Assembly: GCA_018780265.1 (NCBI GenBank)
Contig: JADMJV010000005.1
Location: 1-47,838 of the forward strand
Direction: 5' to 3'
Source: a bacterium
GTDB lineage: Bacteria; Vulcanimicrobiota; Xenobia; Xenobiales; JADMJV01
DNA length: 47,838 nt
Shown: positions 17,237 to 25,884 of the stretch, piece by piece
How positions within the stretch are numbered: position 1 is the stretch's first letter
Layout of the letters: each line of letters starts with the position of its first letter
Position numbers and translations under genes: made by a program
The notes under the pieces: model-generated
Told to the model about the DNA's origin: nothing
Seen by the model: the letters and a program-made list of their open reading frames with translations, nothing else
The model's database searches: none

Positions 17237-20200
17237 TCAGGTACGCCAGAGCGCGGCGGGTACAAAGACTTCCTGCCAGTGGTCGCCGCCGTGGGCCGGG
17301 TGCGGGCCCGGGTCTCGAAAGCCGTGGTCTGACAACATCAGCACGGCCCGACCGGGGGGCAGGGCCTGCAAGAGAGGAATCAGACGCGCCTCGGCCTCGG
17401 CCAGCAGTTCTCGGTAAAGGGGCCACAATTCTAACTGGCTCTCGTGGACGCGCCGGTCGATAAACTGCACGTGCAGCATTAAGGCCGGCGGCCCCTGCAG
17501 CAGCAGTTCTTCAACCTGTTTGCGCTTGCGCTTATCCTCGGCGCTCTTGAGCAGCGTGAGGGGACGACCCAGCAGCAGGCCGTCGGCTCCGGCCGGGGTC
17601 AACTCCTCCCCGCCCAGCCAGGCGTGGCGGGCCGATCGAGTCGAACTGGGCAGCGGCGAGCGAGCCAGCAACTCGCGTAGGGGCGGGCCCAGACGCTCCT
17701 CCCACAGGGCCCGCAGCAGGTCCCACAGGTCCCAGCGCAATCCGTCCACCACCACGATCACCCAGGGCTGCGGGCAGTCCTGCAATAGTCGCTGGGGGAC
17801 CTGGCCCAGGGGCACCGCTTCGGGTGGGTGGCGCTGCACCCGTTGGGCCAGAATTTCAGTCAGGTCGGGAAAACCGTCTTGCTCATAGGTCAGCTTTTGA
17901 TAGTCACGCCACGCTCGGGCGGCGCTGAAGAAATCGCTCGATTGCAACCATCCGGCCAGTTGTCGATAGTGGGTCAGGTGGGGCCAGGCTAGAGTTGGCA
18001 GGCGTTGGCCCCAGTCGGCGGGCACTCCGGCCAGCACCGCGCGCTCGCAAAACTGGCAGGATAGACCTTCAAAAATGCGCTCCCGCACGGCCGCTCGGGC
18101 TGGATCGAGGCTGGCGGACAGTTCTTGCAATAGGGGCCACAGCTCTTCTTGGGGCGGCTCCCCGTCGGCTTCCCCTTTTAGCTGGTAGCGCCGGGCCAGG
18201 GCCGGGGTCACGTCCAGTTCGTGCTGGTCCAGCCAGCGGGCCAACCAGGGACCGGCTCCGGCCGGATCACGTGCGTCCCCGGCCTGCACGTGCACCCAGG
18301 CGTCGCTGTGCAGGTCGCTGCCCTGCAACCACTCTTCAAACAGCGCGCGCAACCGGGAGGCGGGCAATCGCTGGTCTTGCAATATGTCCATCAGCTCTTG
18401 CAAGGGTCTGACTACCAATAAAGTCTGCCCCGTCAGGGCCTTGCTCAAATGTTGCTGCGAATTGGGGTCGAGTAGTTCCAACAGCTGAATGCACTGCAGA
18501 TGAGAGGGCTGACGGATCAAGTCTTCCAGGCATTGCAGCAGCATCTCCAGGTGATGGGCAACGCGCTCTTGACCGGTGGCGCGTAAAGCTCGTAAGTAGC
18601 TGCCGAGATCTCGCTTCAGCAAGTCCTGACAGCCCGTCACCAGGGCCTGGAGCACCTCTTTGCCCATGTCCTGCACCTCCGGTAGGGGCTGATCCATTTC
18701 GTAGCCACAACTGCAGGCCAGGGCCAGCAACAACTGGTCTTCCACGTTGCGGCGACAGGCTGTGGGCAGGCTTTCGGCGCGCTGGCGCAGGCTGGCAAAA
18801 CTGGGCTGGCAGCTAAATCCCAGCACCCGGTTCAAGGCTTCCAGGGCCCGCCATTCGGGCAATTGGGTGAGGGTGCGCTTGTAGGCAAAGACTTCGGTTC
18901 GGTAATAGCTATCGTGTTTCTGGCGGTATAGGGCGGCCCGCTCGTTTTCGTAGCGTTGGGCTTTTTCGCGCACTTGGGAAAACTCTTGCCAGGGCTGCGG
19001 GGAGTCGAGCAGGCCGTCGAGTTCTCCCACCAGCGAAGCCTGTCCCAACAGATCCAGCCGCCTGCGCAGTTGCTGCAGAGGCTTGGCCTGGTGGCGCAAA
19101 AATTCCAGCCAGCCCTCCAGTTCTTGAGCTACTCCTTGAAAGCGTTGAAAGTCGGCCTCGATGAGGGCGTGCAAACCCTGCAGCGAGCTGTGCGGCTGGC
19201 CTACTTTCTGAAGCGCTCGAGTGAGATCTTCGGCTCGCTCGCGCAGCCTCTGGTGGGGCAGTCCGGGCAGGGCCGGCGAATGCGACAGTTCCAGTCGCAG
19301 CCCTTCGGCCACTGCCAGCAGGTGATCCAACTGGGGGCGCGCCTCGCGCCACAGGTCGCGAATCTTGTTGGGGTTAAGGGGAACGAGCGGCAGCCCCGCA
19401 AACAGCCAGTTGAGGCCTTGCAACTGCTCCAGGGCGGGCAACGCCCGGGCCGACAAAACTTCCAACTCCTCGGCTTTGCCTCCTAGCAGTTCCCCCATCG
19501 AACTCAGCGTAAAGGCGCGGCCGTGAGAGATCAGTTGAATTTTGCCCAACTGCACCAGGGCCGCCAGAATTAGATAAAATTGAGCGGGTACCAGACCCCA
19601 GGCAGACTTTTGCCACTGACGGCGCACGTTCTGCACATTGTAGCGCTGCTCTGGCTGCCAACTGGCCAGCATGGCCTGGGCGGGCCCCCCCGGAATCAGG
19701 GCCAGTCGCTCCCCCTCCAGCAGGCGCAGTGGCGCCAGCACCGCCTCGACCACCGGGTTGAGAGCGGCGCCACCGGGTTCGATCCAGTCTTTCCATAGCG
19801 ATTCCAGATGCTTGGGAGTGAGACCGTCGGCGCGCGGGGCAATGCTGCCAAACTGAGGGAAGCGCAGTTCCAGCCCGGCCGCTACAGCGGCTGAATAGAG
19901 GCGATCGAAGCGCACTTCGTGACAAGGAGGATGGCCTTGTTGGCCGGCCCAGTGCAGTTTGCCCCGAGCGTACAGGCTGTAGATGCGCTGTTCCAGCCGT
20001 TGCTCCATCTGAGTCACCAGCGGCTGCAGACGGGACCGTAGCTCGGCGTCCTGCTCCAGCACCGTGCGGTGGGCCTGCCACTGGGCCAACAACTCTTCTA
20101 GCTCGGCTTCGGGCCGGGCCGGCTGCCACACCACCATGCTGGGCTGGGAGGCCAGCGAGGCGATCACCGATTCTGTCTCGCCCAGAGCTGGCGAGAGCAG

Positions 20201-21979
20201 CACCAGGCAACAATCGTATTTGTCGCTGTCCAACAAGGCTTGCCAGTTGAGCAATTGGGATTGAACCTCGCCGGCCGCCAGCCAGGCCCACAGGCCCTCG
20301 CGATTGGCGTGGCGCCAACGCACTCTGACCGCCTGGGGGGGGCGGCCCACCACGTCGGCCAGCGACAGTTCGGGGCGATTGACCAGCAGGGCTGCTGCTT
20401 CCCAGTCGGGCCTTTGCTGCTGGCGCACCTGGCGCACGCGCTGGCCCAGAATCTGGTTGAGGTTGGCCTGCAGGTCGAGCACGTATTGCTGACCCCGCCT
20501 TAGCACATAGGCACCGCGTTGCACCAGCACATCCAGCACCTTCTCCTGGAGAAAGGCCAGATTGGTTTTGGGATCGATGCGCGAGAGGCGGCGGGCCAGC
20601 ATCAGGCTCAAGCGTTCGGCGCTGGTCTCCAGGGGCACGGGCGAAATGGCGGCCAAAATCAGCACCTTGACTACCGCCGCGGCCAACTGACGTTCTTTCT
20701 CTTGCTCAAAGAGCACGGGCAGTTCCTTTTCAAAATAGGCCCAGCAGGTGGTCTCGTAAGCCGCCAGTTCGGCCCGGTCAGAGAAGCGCTCGCGAAAATG
20801 GTCAAAAAGTCGCTCGGCGGTCAGCAACTGGTCGGCCGGGCCGGCCAGCATCCCTTCCCAACCTCGCAGCGGGTCGCCAGCCACCTGGGCGTGGACAAAG
20901 TCGACCATCCCGCGCTGGCGGGAAAACAGCGGAGTTAACTGCTCGAGCAGTTCCAACGTGGTGGGGTGGACCGGATAGGTGCGCAAAAAATCCGCCTGGC
21001 TGATTAAGCCGGGATAGATGCGCTCCAGATCGTGCCAAATTTTGTTTAGCGACTTGGCGGCGTCGGGCTTGTGCTGAATGAGTCGACCGCCGATCAGGTC
21101 GCCCACGTGGCGGCTGGAGAGGTGAAAGCGCAGGGGATAGCGCTCACGAATGCGCAGTGCGCTGGATTCCTCGCCGTAGCCCAGTTCTTCCAGCGAATGC
21201 TGCAGACTGGCCACGATCCAGAGAGGCAGTTTGTCGGACCATTCTCCCAGAAACTGCAAAAATCGAACGTCCTCCCGGTGAGCTGAGGAGTGGGGGTCTT
21301 TGGAACGCAGAAACTCGGACAGTTCGTCAAGCAGCAACACCACTCGAAAATCGCCCAAGGCATCGGCCAGCAGTGTCATGGCCTGGCGGCGGTCGTAGCT
21401 CAGGCGCAGCGGATTGTCGGGTAATTCTCGCAAAAACTGGCGTGCTCGCTGCAAGGCCTGGGAATCGGGCAGGTTTTCGAAGCCAAAGAGGCGGTCGGGA
21501 TAGACGGGCAACACGTAAGTGCGAAAATGCTCCAGCAGACGTGTGGCCTCGGCCAACACCAGCGGCTGCTCCAGATGACGGGCCAGTTCGTCTTCCAGTG
21601 CCTGCAACACCACCTGCTCGAGAGTGTGTTCGGCCGAGTAGGCGAAGAGGGGGACCGAAACCATGATCCAGCGACATTCCTTGACGGGCGATGGCTGCAG
21701 TTGCGGGGGCAGGCGCTGCCAGGCGCGCGGATTGCCTGCCAAAAGCTGATGGAGAAAGGCCAGGCAATGGGACTTGCCGCTTCCGTAGTGGCCCTTGAGA
21801 AAAACCCCCAGCCCGCGCGGTTGGGCCAGCGCGTGCAGCAGGCGCTGAAACAGATGGGTGATGTCCTGGGTAAAGACAAAATGGTCCAGCAGTTCCTCGT
21901 GCAGTTCTGGGCGCTGGGTATCGGCCAACTGGATCACGGTGCGAATCGGGGGAACCTGAATCAGGTCACCCAGGATCAT
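17237..21979 (-). CDS. BrxC/PglY-like ATPase fused to a PglZ-like phosphatase-fold domain
   Basis: A 1580-residue protein. The N-terminus has a P-loop GHYGSGKS (residues 63-70), a Walker B LLLDELSEFL near 215 and a sensor-like WIVASLQHS, the pattern of the BrxC/PglY (DUF6079-like) ATPases of BREX phage defence. A long helical middle follows (about 700-1350). The C-terminal 200 residues resemble PglZ: metal-site Asp in IVVVDGLRWD (about 1410), a Ser/Thr-rich nucleophile region PSSTRSARHAWL, LMLHVQFIDRRVHE, LSDHGF near 1553 and a late HGGDHW. In known BREX loci these are two separate proteins. The start ATG overlaps the upstream TPR gene by 4 bp (ATGA). No methyltransferase PglX, BrxA, BrxB or BrxL gene is nearby. 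A defence role is inferred from the families only. Confidence 0.82.
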   Translation of the reverse strand: MILGDLIQVPPIRTVIQLADTQRPELHEELLDHFVFTQDITHLFQRLLHALAQPRGLGVFLKGHYGSGKSHCLAFLHQLLAGNPRAWQRLPPQLQPSPVKECRWIMVSVPLFAYSAEHTLEQVVLQALEDELARHLEQPLVLAEATRLLEHFRTYVLPVYPDRLFGFENLPDSQALQRARQFLRELPDNPLRLSYDRRQAMTLLADALGDFRVVLLLDELSEFLRSKDPHSSAHREDVRFLQFLGEWSDKLPLWIVASLQHSLEELGYGEESSALRIRERYPLRFHLSSRHVGDLIGGRLIQHKPDAAKSLNKIWHDLERIYPGLISQADFLRTYPVHPTTLELLEQLTPLFSRQRGMVDFVHAQVAGDPLRGWEGMLAGPADQLLTAERLFDHFRERFSDRAELAAYETTCWAYFEKELPVLFEQEKERQLAAAVVKVLILAAISPVPLETSAERLSLMLARRLSRIDPKTNLAFLQEKVLDVLVQRGAYVLRRGQQYVLDLQANLNQILGQRVRQVRQQQRPDWEAAALLVNRPELSLADVVGRPPQAVRVRWRHANREGLWAWLAAGEVQSQLLNWQALLDSDKYDCCLVLLSPALGETESVIASLASQPSMVVWQPARPEAELEELLAQWQAHRTVLEQDAELRSRLQPLVTQMEQRLEQRIYSLYARGKLHWAGQQGHPPCHEVRFDRLYSAAVAAGLELRFPQFGSIAPRADGLTPKHLESLWKDWIEPGGAALNPVVEAVLAPLRLLEGERLALIPGGPAQAMLASWQPEQRYNVQNVRRQWQKSAWGLVPAQFYLILAALVQLGKIQLISHGRAFTLSSMGELLGGKAEELEVLSARALPALEQLQGLNWLFAGLPLVPLNPNKIRDLWREARPQLDHLLAVAEGLRLELSHSPALPGLPHQRLRERAEDLTRALQKVGQPHSSLQGLHALIEADFQRFQGVAQELEGWLEFLRHQAKPLQQLRRRLDLLGQASLVGELDGLLDSPQPWQEFSQVREKAQRYENERAALYRQKHDSYYRTEVFAYKRTLTQLPEWRALEALNRVLGFSCQPSFASLRQRAESLPTACRRNVEDQLLLALACSCGYEMDQPLPEVQDMGKEVLQALVTGCQDLLKRDLGSYLRALRATGQERVAHHLEMLLQCLEDLIRQPSHLQCIQLLELLDPNSQQHLSKALTGQTLLVVRPLQELMDILQDQRLPASRLRALFEEWLQGSDLHSDAWVHVQAGDARDPAGAGPWLARWLDQHELDVTPALARRYQLKGEADGEPPQEELWPLLQELSASLDPARAAVRERIFEGLSCQFCERAVLAGVPADWGQRLPTLAWPHLTHYRQLAGWLQSSDFFSAARAWRDYQKLTYEQDGFPDLTEILAQRVQRHPPEAVPLGQVPQRLLQDCPQPWVIVVVDGLRWDLWDLLRALWEERLGPPLRELLARSPLPSSTRSARHAWLGGEELTPAGADGLLLGRPLTLLKSAEDKRKRKQVEELLLQGPPALMLHVQFIDRRVHESQLELWPLYRELLAEAEARLIPLLQALPPGRAVLMLSDHGFRDPGPHPAHGGDHWQEVFVPAALWRT

Positions 21980-22911
21980 GTCTTAAACACCTTCTTGAAA
22001 GTGCCCCACCAACGCCGTTTGCGCGGATCCTGGCGGGCCTGCTCGGCCACAAAAGCCCCGGCCCGCTCCTTGGCATCATGTTCTCGGCAGGCCTTACAAT
22101 AGGCCCCCAGCACGTGGATGTCGCCGGGATTTTCCAGCAACAGTTCTTCCATCAACTCCAACGCTTCCTCGAGGCGTCCCATATCGCGCAGCACATAGGC
22201 CAGATTGGCCCGCAAATAGTGCTGATTTCCTCCCCAGTGCAGGCACTCCAACAACTCTTCGCGGGCTCGCTCCCACTGTTGGGACTCGCGCAGCGCCTGC
22301 ACCAGTCGTTCGCGCAAGGCCACGTTGCGGCGATGCTCCTGCATGGACAGCAGAGTGTCCAACTCTTCCACCACCACCTCGGCGCTTTCCCCTTCCAGGC
22401 GCAGCATCACCAGGTCGCGTCGCAAACCTTGATGGGCGGGATAAGTGTCTACGGCCTGCTGGAGCAGTTCAAGGGCCTCTTCGGGCTGCCTGGCTTTGAT
22501 CAGCGCGTGAGCACGCAATTGTAGGGCATCGGCACCCTCGCCGGCGCTGCGTTCGGCCCAGCGGGCCGCGCGGGCCGGGTCTTGGTGCTCCAGATACTGC
22601 ATCACCCGGCGTTTGGCCACGGCGCCCAGATGGGGACGCTGGGCCAGCTCTTCAAAGAGGGCCTGACTCTCGTCTTTGTGGCCACTGTGCTCAAGCAGGC
22701 CTGCTTTGAGGGCCAGCCCGTAGTCGCCCAGTTCGCTGTCGTTCAAGTGCTCCAGTTGTTGCAGGGCCTCGCCGGGTTGCCCCAGGCGAGCCAACAGATT
22801 GGCCCGCTCCAGGGTCAACCGCGGATGAGGCTCCATGGCCTGCAATCGCTCGATCTCCCTCAGCGCTTCCTGGAGCTTCCCCTGGCTGCGCAATTCGGCC
22901 ACAAATTCCAT
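21976..22911 (-). CDS. TPR-repeat protein coupled to the BrxC-PglZ fusion
   Basis: A 311-residue helical-repeat protein without signal peptide or membrane segment. Repeats of about 34 residues run through it (GKLQEALREIERLQAMEPHP, RQPEEALELLQQAVDTYPAH, GRLEEALELMEELLLENPGD). The last 15 residues are strongly basic and aromatic (RKRRWWGTFKKVFKT). Its stop overlaps the start of the 1580-residue BrxC-PglZ gene (ATGA), so the two are made together and the TPR protein is probably a partner or adaptor. It follows ppk2 on the same strand after 132 bp, in which I see no clear promoter. The ribosome site is weak. Confidence 0.85.
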   Translation of the reverse strand: MEFVAELRSQGKLQEALREIERLQAMEPHPRLTLERANLLARLGQPGEALQQLEHLNDSELGDYGLALKAGLLEHSGHKDESQALFEELAQRPHLGAVAKRRVMQYLEHQDPARAARWAERSAGEGADALQLRAHALIKARQPEEALELLQQAVDTYPAHQGLRRDLVMLRLEGESAEVVVEELDTLLSMQEHRRNVALRERLVQALRESQQWERAREELLECLHWGGNQHYLRANLAYVLRDMGRLEEALELMEELLLENPGDIHVLGAYCKACREHDAKERAGAFVAEQARQDPRKRRWWGTFKKVFKT

Positions 22912-23043
22912 GTCGAAACGACTTCGGCTTCACCCGCAGGCCAACCTTGCTGGCTACTTGGCCAGGTCCAGTGCGCATTCCAGAAGCGAAGCACGATGGT
23001 TCAGGCGGCTTGAGGCTGCTTCCTATGTCGTGGCCCCGACCGG

Positions 23044-24186
23044 TTAAAATAGGGGAGAATATTGCTTCTCTCCGCGTTCGTAGAGGATGTGGGCGCGCCC
23101 CACTATCAGGGGGTCGAGCGGACCGATGTGCTCGCAGTCTTTGTTCTTGTAAGACATTTTGTGAAGCACGTAACGCATGGCGTTGAGGCGGGCTCGTTTT
23201 TTGCAATCCGATTTGACCACGGTCCAGGGGGCGTCGGCGGTGTCGGTGTAAAAGAAGAGCGCCTCCTTGGCCTTGGTGTATTCCTCCCACTTGTCCAGCG
23301 AGGCCATGTCGATGGGCGACAGCTTCCATTGCTTCAAGGGGTGAGCTTTGCGTTCTTTAAATCGGCGTCTTTGTTCGTCGCGGCTTACCGAGAACCAGAA
23401 TTTGATCAGGTGAATTCCGCTACGGGTCAAGTTGCGCTCAAACTCCGGGGCCTGCCGCATAAACTCCTGATACTCCGTGTCGCTACAAAAGCCCATCACA
23501 GATTCCACTCCCGCCCGGTTGCACCAGGAGCGGTCGCACAGCACCAGTTCGCCCCGGGAAGGCAGATGTTGCACGTAGCGTTGGAAATACCACTGCCCCC
23601 TTTCCGTCTCGGTGGGCTTTTCCAGGGCCATTACGCGCGCGCCACGCGGGTTTAGATGTTCCATGAAACGCTTGATGGCACCGCCCTTGCCGGCCGCGTC
23701 ACGTCCCTCGAAGAGGATCAAGATGCGCTGTCCTGACTCTTTGACCCAGGCTTGCAGCTTGAGCAGTTCCACCTGCAGTTGGTACTTCTGCTTTTCGTAG
23801 TTCTTGCGGGACATCAGGTTCTTGTAAGGATATCCGCCTTTTCGCCAGTGGTCCGAAAGTTCGTCATCGGGGCTGACCGGCAGTTTGTCCGGGGAATGTC
23901 GGAAGAGCAACTCTTTTAGTGCCGACACATCGTCGGGTGAGGCCCCCTCGAGCATGGCCCGCAACTGCTGAGTTCGCTCGGGATTGGGCTGATCCGCGTT
24001 ATTGCTTATCATCTCGTCCAAGGCTACCGCCTTGGACTCCTGGGCCGCAGAGATGCGATCTGTCACAGTGGCGCGGTGCAGCCCGGCCGAGGTGCTGCCC
24101 TGCAGAACGTCGCCGGCTTTCACCGGGCGGGGGCGCCGCCGACTCTTTCCGTTTTTGGCCGTTGCTATGGGCCTTTCTTCTGGCAC
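23044..24186 (-). CDS. ppk2: Polyphosphate kinase 2
   Basis: A PPK2-family enzyme that transfers phosphate between polyphosphate and nucleotides. The Walker A is FEGRDAAGKGGAIKRF and the Walker B/lid region is LVLCDRSWCNRAGVE, where the usual DRSWYNRAGVE has Cys in place of Tyr. SRDEQRRRFKER and PLKQWKLSPID are also typical. I take the GTG at 24186 as the start (380 residues): GGAGG lies 8 bases upstream, and a good promoter (24214-24242) would begin transcription near 24207, too late for the longer TTG start at 24210. About 110 disordered, basic residues precede the conserved domain. It is divergent from the ImuB-like gene. Confidence 0.93.
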   Translation of the reverse strand: MPEERPIATAKNGKSRRRPRPVKAGDVLQGSTSAGLHRATVTDRISAAQESKAVALDEMISNNADQPNPERTQQLRAMLEGASPDDVSALKELLFRHSPDKLPVSPDDELSDHWRKGGYPYKNLMSRKNYEKQKYQLQVELLKLQAWVKESGQRILILFEGRDAAGKGGAIKRFMEHLNPRGARVMALEKPTETERGQWYFQRYVQHLPSRGELVLCDRSWCNRAGVESVMGFCSDTEYQEFMRQAPEFERNLTRSGIHLIKFWFSVSRDEQRRRFKERKAHPLKQWKLSPIDMASLDKWEEYTKAKEALFFYTDTADAPWTVVKSDCKKRARLNAMRYVLHKMSYKNKDCEHIGPLDPLIVGRAHILYERGEKQYSPLF

Positions 24187-24213
24187 GTGGGCATCCTCCG
24201 TTTCACTCAACTC

Positions 24214-24242
24214 AGTTTAGAGCACCTGGATCAGGGTGTCGA
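24214..24242 (-). promoter_or_regulatory. Predicted sigma-70 promoter for ppk2
   Basis: On the minus strand TCGACA (24237-24242) is 17 bases from TAAACT (24214-24219), matching TTGACA at five of six positions and TATAAT at four. The expected start near 24207 leaves a leader of about 20 bases that holds GGAGG before the GTG at 24186. It partly abuts the palindromic promoter of the divergent polymerase gene. Confidence 0.6.
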
Positions 24243-24244
24243 GT

Positions 24245-24275
24245 GGTTGACATTGGTCAACCTGTTTTGTAGACT
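24245..24275 (+). promoter_or_regulatory. Predicted sigma-70 promoter with palindromic operator for the ImuB-like gene
   Basis: TTGACA (24247-24252) and TAGACT (24270-24275) are 17 bases apart. The -35 box lies inside a perfect inverted repeat, GGTTGAC-ATTG-GTCAACC (24245-24262). A repressor bound there would block polymerase, as LexA does at SOS mutagenesis genes. The sequence is not the E. coli or Bacillus LexA box; LexA motifs differ among phyla, so SOS control is a reasonable guess and not shown. Confidence 0.6.
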
Positions 24276-24312
24276 GCATGAGCGCAGGTGGTGTGGGAGA
24301 AAAGGTCTTGTT

Positions 24313-25410
24313 GTGAACGAATTCACCTGTTTTCGTGTGCCCAATTTTTGGGTCTGGTCGCATCGTCGTCTCTATTCCCAGGGGGAACTATTGATCGTGC
24401 AGTCGCAGCGAGTGCTGGCCTGCGGTGATCGGTTGACTGAGCGGGGCGTGCAGGTGGGTATGACGGTGGCGGCCGCCGAAGCGCTGACTCAGTCGCTGCC
24501 GCTGCAAACGGTGCCCGTCGACTATCACTGCGCCGAACTGGCCTGGGAAGAGCTGCTCGAGGGGCTCTATGGCTACACGCCTTTTCTGCTGCCGCAGTGG
24601 CCCGAGACTTGCTGGGCCTGCCTGGATATAGAACAAACTCGGAGCTTAACCGAGCAATTTGGCCTGGCTGCGGGTCTGGCCTCTGATCGGGCTACGGCTC
24701 AACTGGCTTCGTTACTGGCTCAGCCGGGTCAGTGCCTGCAGGTTAAGCCCGGCCAGGAGCAAGAGTTTGCCAATCAGGTGCCATTGCCCACGCTACTTCA
24801 TGGCGGAGTGGCCTGGGTCAGCCTGGAGCGCCTGCACTGGTTGGGTTTTGCTCGGGTGGGGGATTTGCGTCGCCTCAACGAGGCCCAGCTCAAGCTGCGT
24901 TTTCATGATGGTGCTCTGCTGCACCGATTGTCCCGCCCTGGCTCGCGTCAGTCGCTGGGCTGCTGGGCTCCCCCCGAGGAGAGGGTAGGGGAGGCCCTCT
25001 GTGAAGAGGGCTGCCAGCTCCAGGAAGGCTTCAAGCTGGCCTTGCAATGTGCTTATGAGAGCCTGGGAGATCGATTGACGTCAAGGATCACGGTAGAGTT
25101 GGAGTATGCCCATGGTGTGGAGCGAGCGGCACGCTGGCTCAAGCAGCCAACCGCCCAGGCGCGCAAAATCGCCCTGGCCGCCCAACCGTTGTGGGAAGGC
25201 CTGCAGCGCGAGCAAGAGCCAGAGCGCATCCGCCTGCGCCTGGCCGGTCTGCGCACGCCCCAGCGCCAGCAGGGCAGCCTGTGGCTGCTTCGGCCCAGCG
25301 TTCAGGGGGTTCTTCAGCAATTGCAGCAGCGTTTTCCCGGGGTGGTCAAAAAGGTGGCCTGGCATCCCGGGGCTGAGGGGGTCAGCGAAGATTCCTGGAG
25401 CTTTGCATGA
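24313..25410 (+). CDS. ImuB-like Y-family DNA polymerase homologue
   Basis: A 365-residue protein from the GTG at 24313, preceded by AAAAGG; the frame is open further upstream but runs through the promoter. The order of elements matches ImuB/DinB-like proteins: N-terminal FRVPNFWVWSHRRL, RVLACGDRLTERGVQVGMTVAAAEAL, then CLDIEQTRSLTEQFG, GLASDRATAQLASLLAQPG, a helix-hairpin-like HWLGFARVGDLRRL, and a C-terminal part resembling the little finger. The catalytic DxD at the N-terminus and the paired DE of active Pol IV are missing, as in ImuB, which acts as an inactive hub in the ImuA-ImuB-DnaE2 mutasome. No imuA or dnaE2 gene is next to it. It overlaps the next gene by 4 bp. Confidence 0.8.
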   Translation: MNEFTCFRVPNFWVWSHRRLYSQGELLIVQSQRVLACGDRLTERGVQVGMTVAAAEALTQSLPLQTVPVDYHCAELAWEELLEGLYGYTPFLLPQWPETCWACLDIEQTRSLTEQFGLAAGLASDRATAQLASLLAQPGQCLQVKPGQEQEFANQVPLPTLLHGGVAWVSLERLHWLGFARVGDLRRLNEAQLKLRFHDGALLHRLSRPGSRQSLGCWAPPEERVGEALCEEGCQLQEGFKLALQCAYESLGDRLTSRITVELEYAHGVERAARWLKQPTAQARKIALAAQPLWEGLQREQEPERIRLRLAGLRTPQRQQGSLWLLRPSVQGVLQQLQQRFPGVVKKVAWHPGAEGVSEDSWSFA

Positions 25411-25757
25411 AGCAGATCCTCGAACCCATCGAGGTGCGCGCCGAATTCACCCCCAACTGGCGCTTTCGCTGGCGGCAGCGCGTCTATTTGGTCACTCAGG
25501 TCAGCCAGCGCTGGTACTATCGCGGTAAATGGTGGCTCGACCCCCAGCTGCAGGGCGAATGTCGCAACTACTTTCGGGTCATCTGTCGCACCATACGGGG
25601 TGAGAGGGGGGGGGGACGCCCCATGGAATCCGGCCCTTACAGCCTGACTCGCTACAGAAATCCGGCCCCCCAACTGGGTGATGAGCGAGTTGTGGAGCTT
25701 TTTCAACGCTGCCGTCCCCAGGGCAACGACTGGGTGCTGAGCAAACTGGTGGATTGA
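25407..25757 (+). CDS. DUF6504-like small protein paired with the ImuB-like gene
   Basis: A 116-residue basic, aromatic-rich protein (VYLVTQVSQRWYYRGKWWLD, YFRVICRTIRG). The start ATG overlaps the ImuB-like stop (ATGA at 25407-25410). I believe it resembles the small DUF6504-type proteins encoded beside Y-family polymerase genes in Deinococcus and others, but this is from memory of sequence style. The coupling implies a role in the same translesion or repair process. A G-run (GERGGGRP) interrupts the middle. Confidence 0.65.
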   Translation: MKQILEPIEVRAEFTPNWRFRWRQRVYLVTQVSQRWYYRGKWWLDPQLQGECRNYFRVICRTIRGERGGGRPMESGPYSLTRYRNPAPQLGDERVVELFQRCRPQGNDWVLSKLVD

Positions 25758-25884
25758 TCCCATTCGCCAGCTCGGCAGGCCCGCCTCTCCGGTCTGATAG
25801 TTGAACCAGAATTGAGCGATTTTTGGATCAGGCTCTCTGGATAAAGGCCCAGGAAAAGCCAGTGTTCCAGCCAAGGGAACTCGT

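Noticed and set aside
16300..17265. A 321-codon minus-strand frame across the REP repeats
   Set aside because: It runs opposite the FHA-BTAD gene and through the palindromes; its repeats merely reflect the 32-bp DNA repeat.
17237..22911. A complete BREX system
   Set aside because: PglX methyltransferase, BrxA, BrxB and BrxL are not present in the window; only BrxC- and PglZ-like parts are seen.
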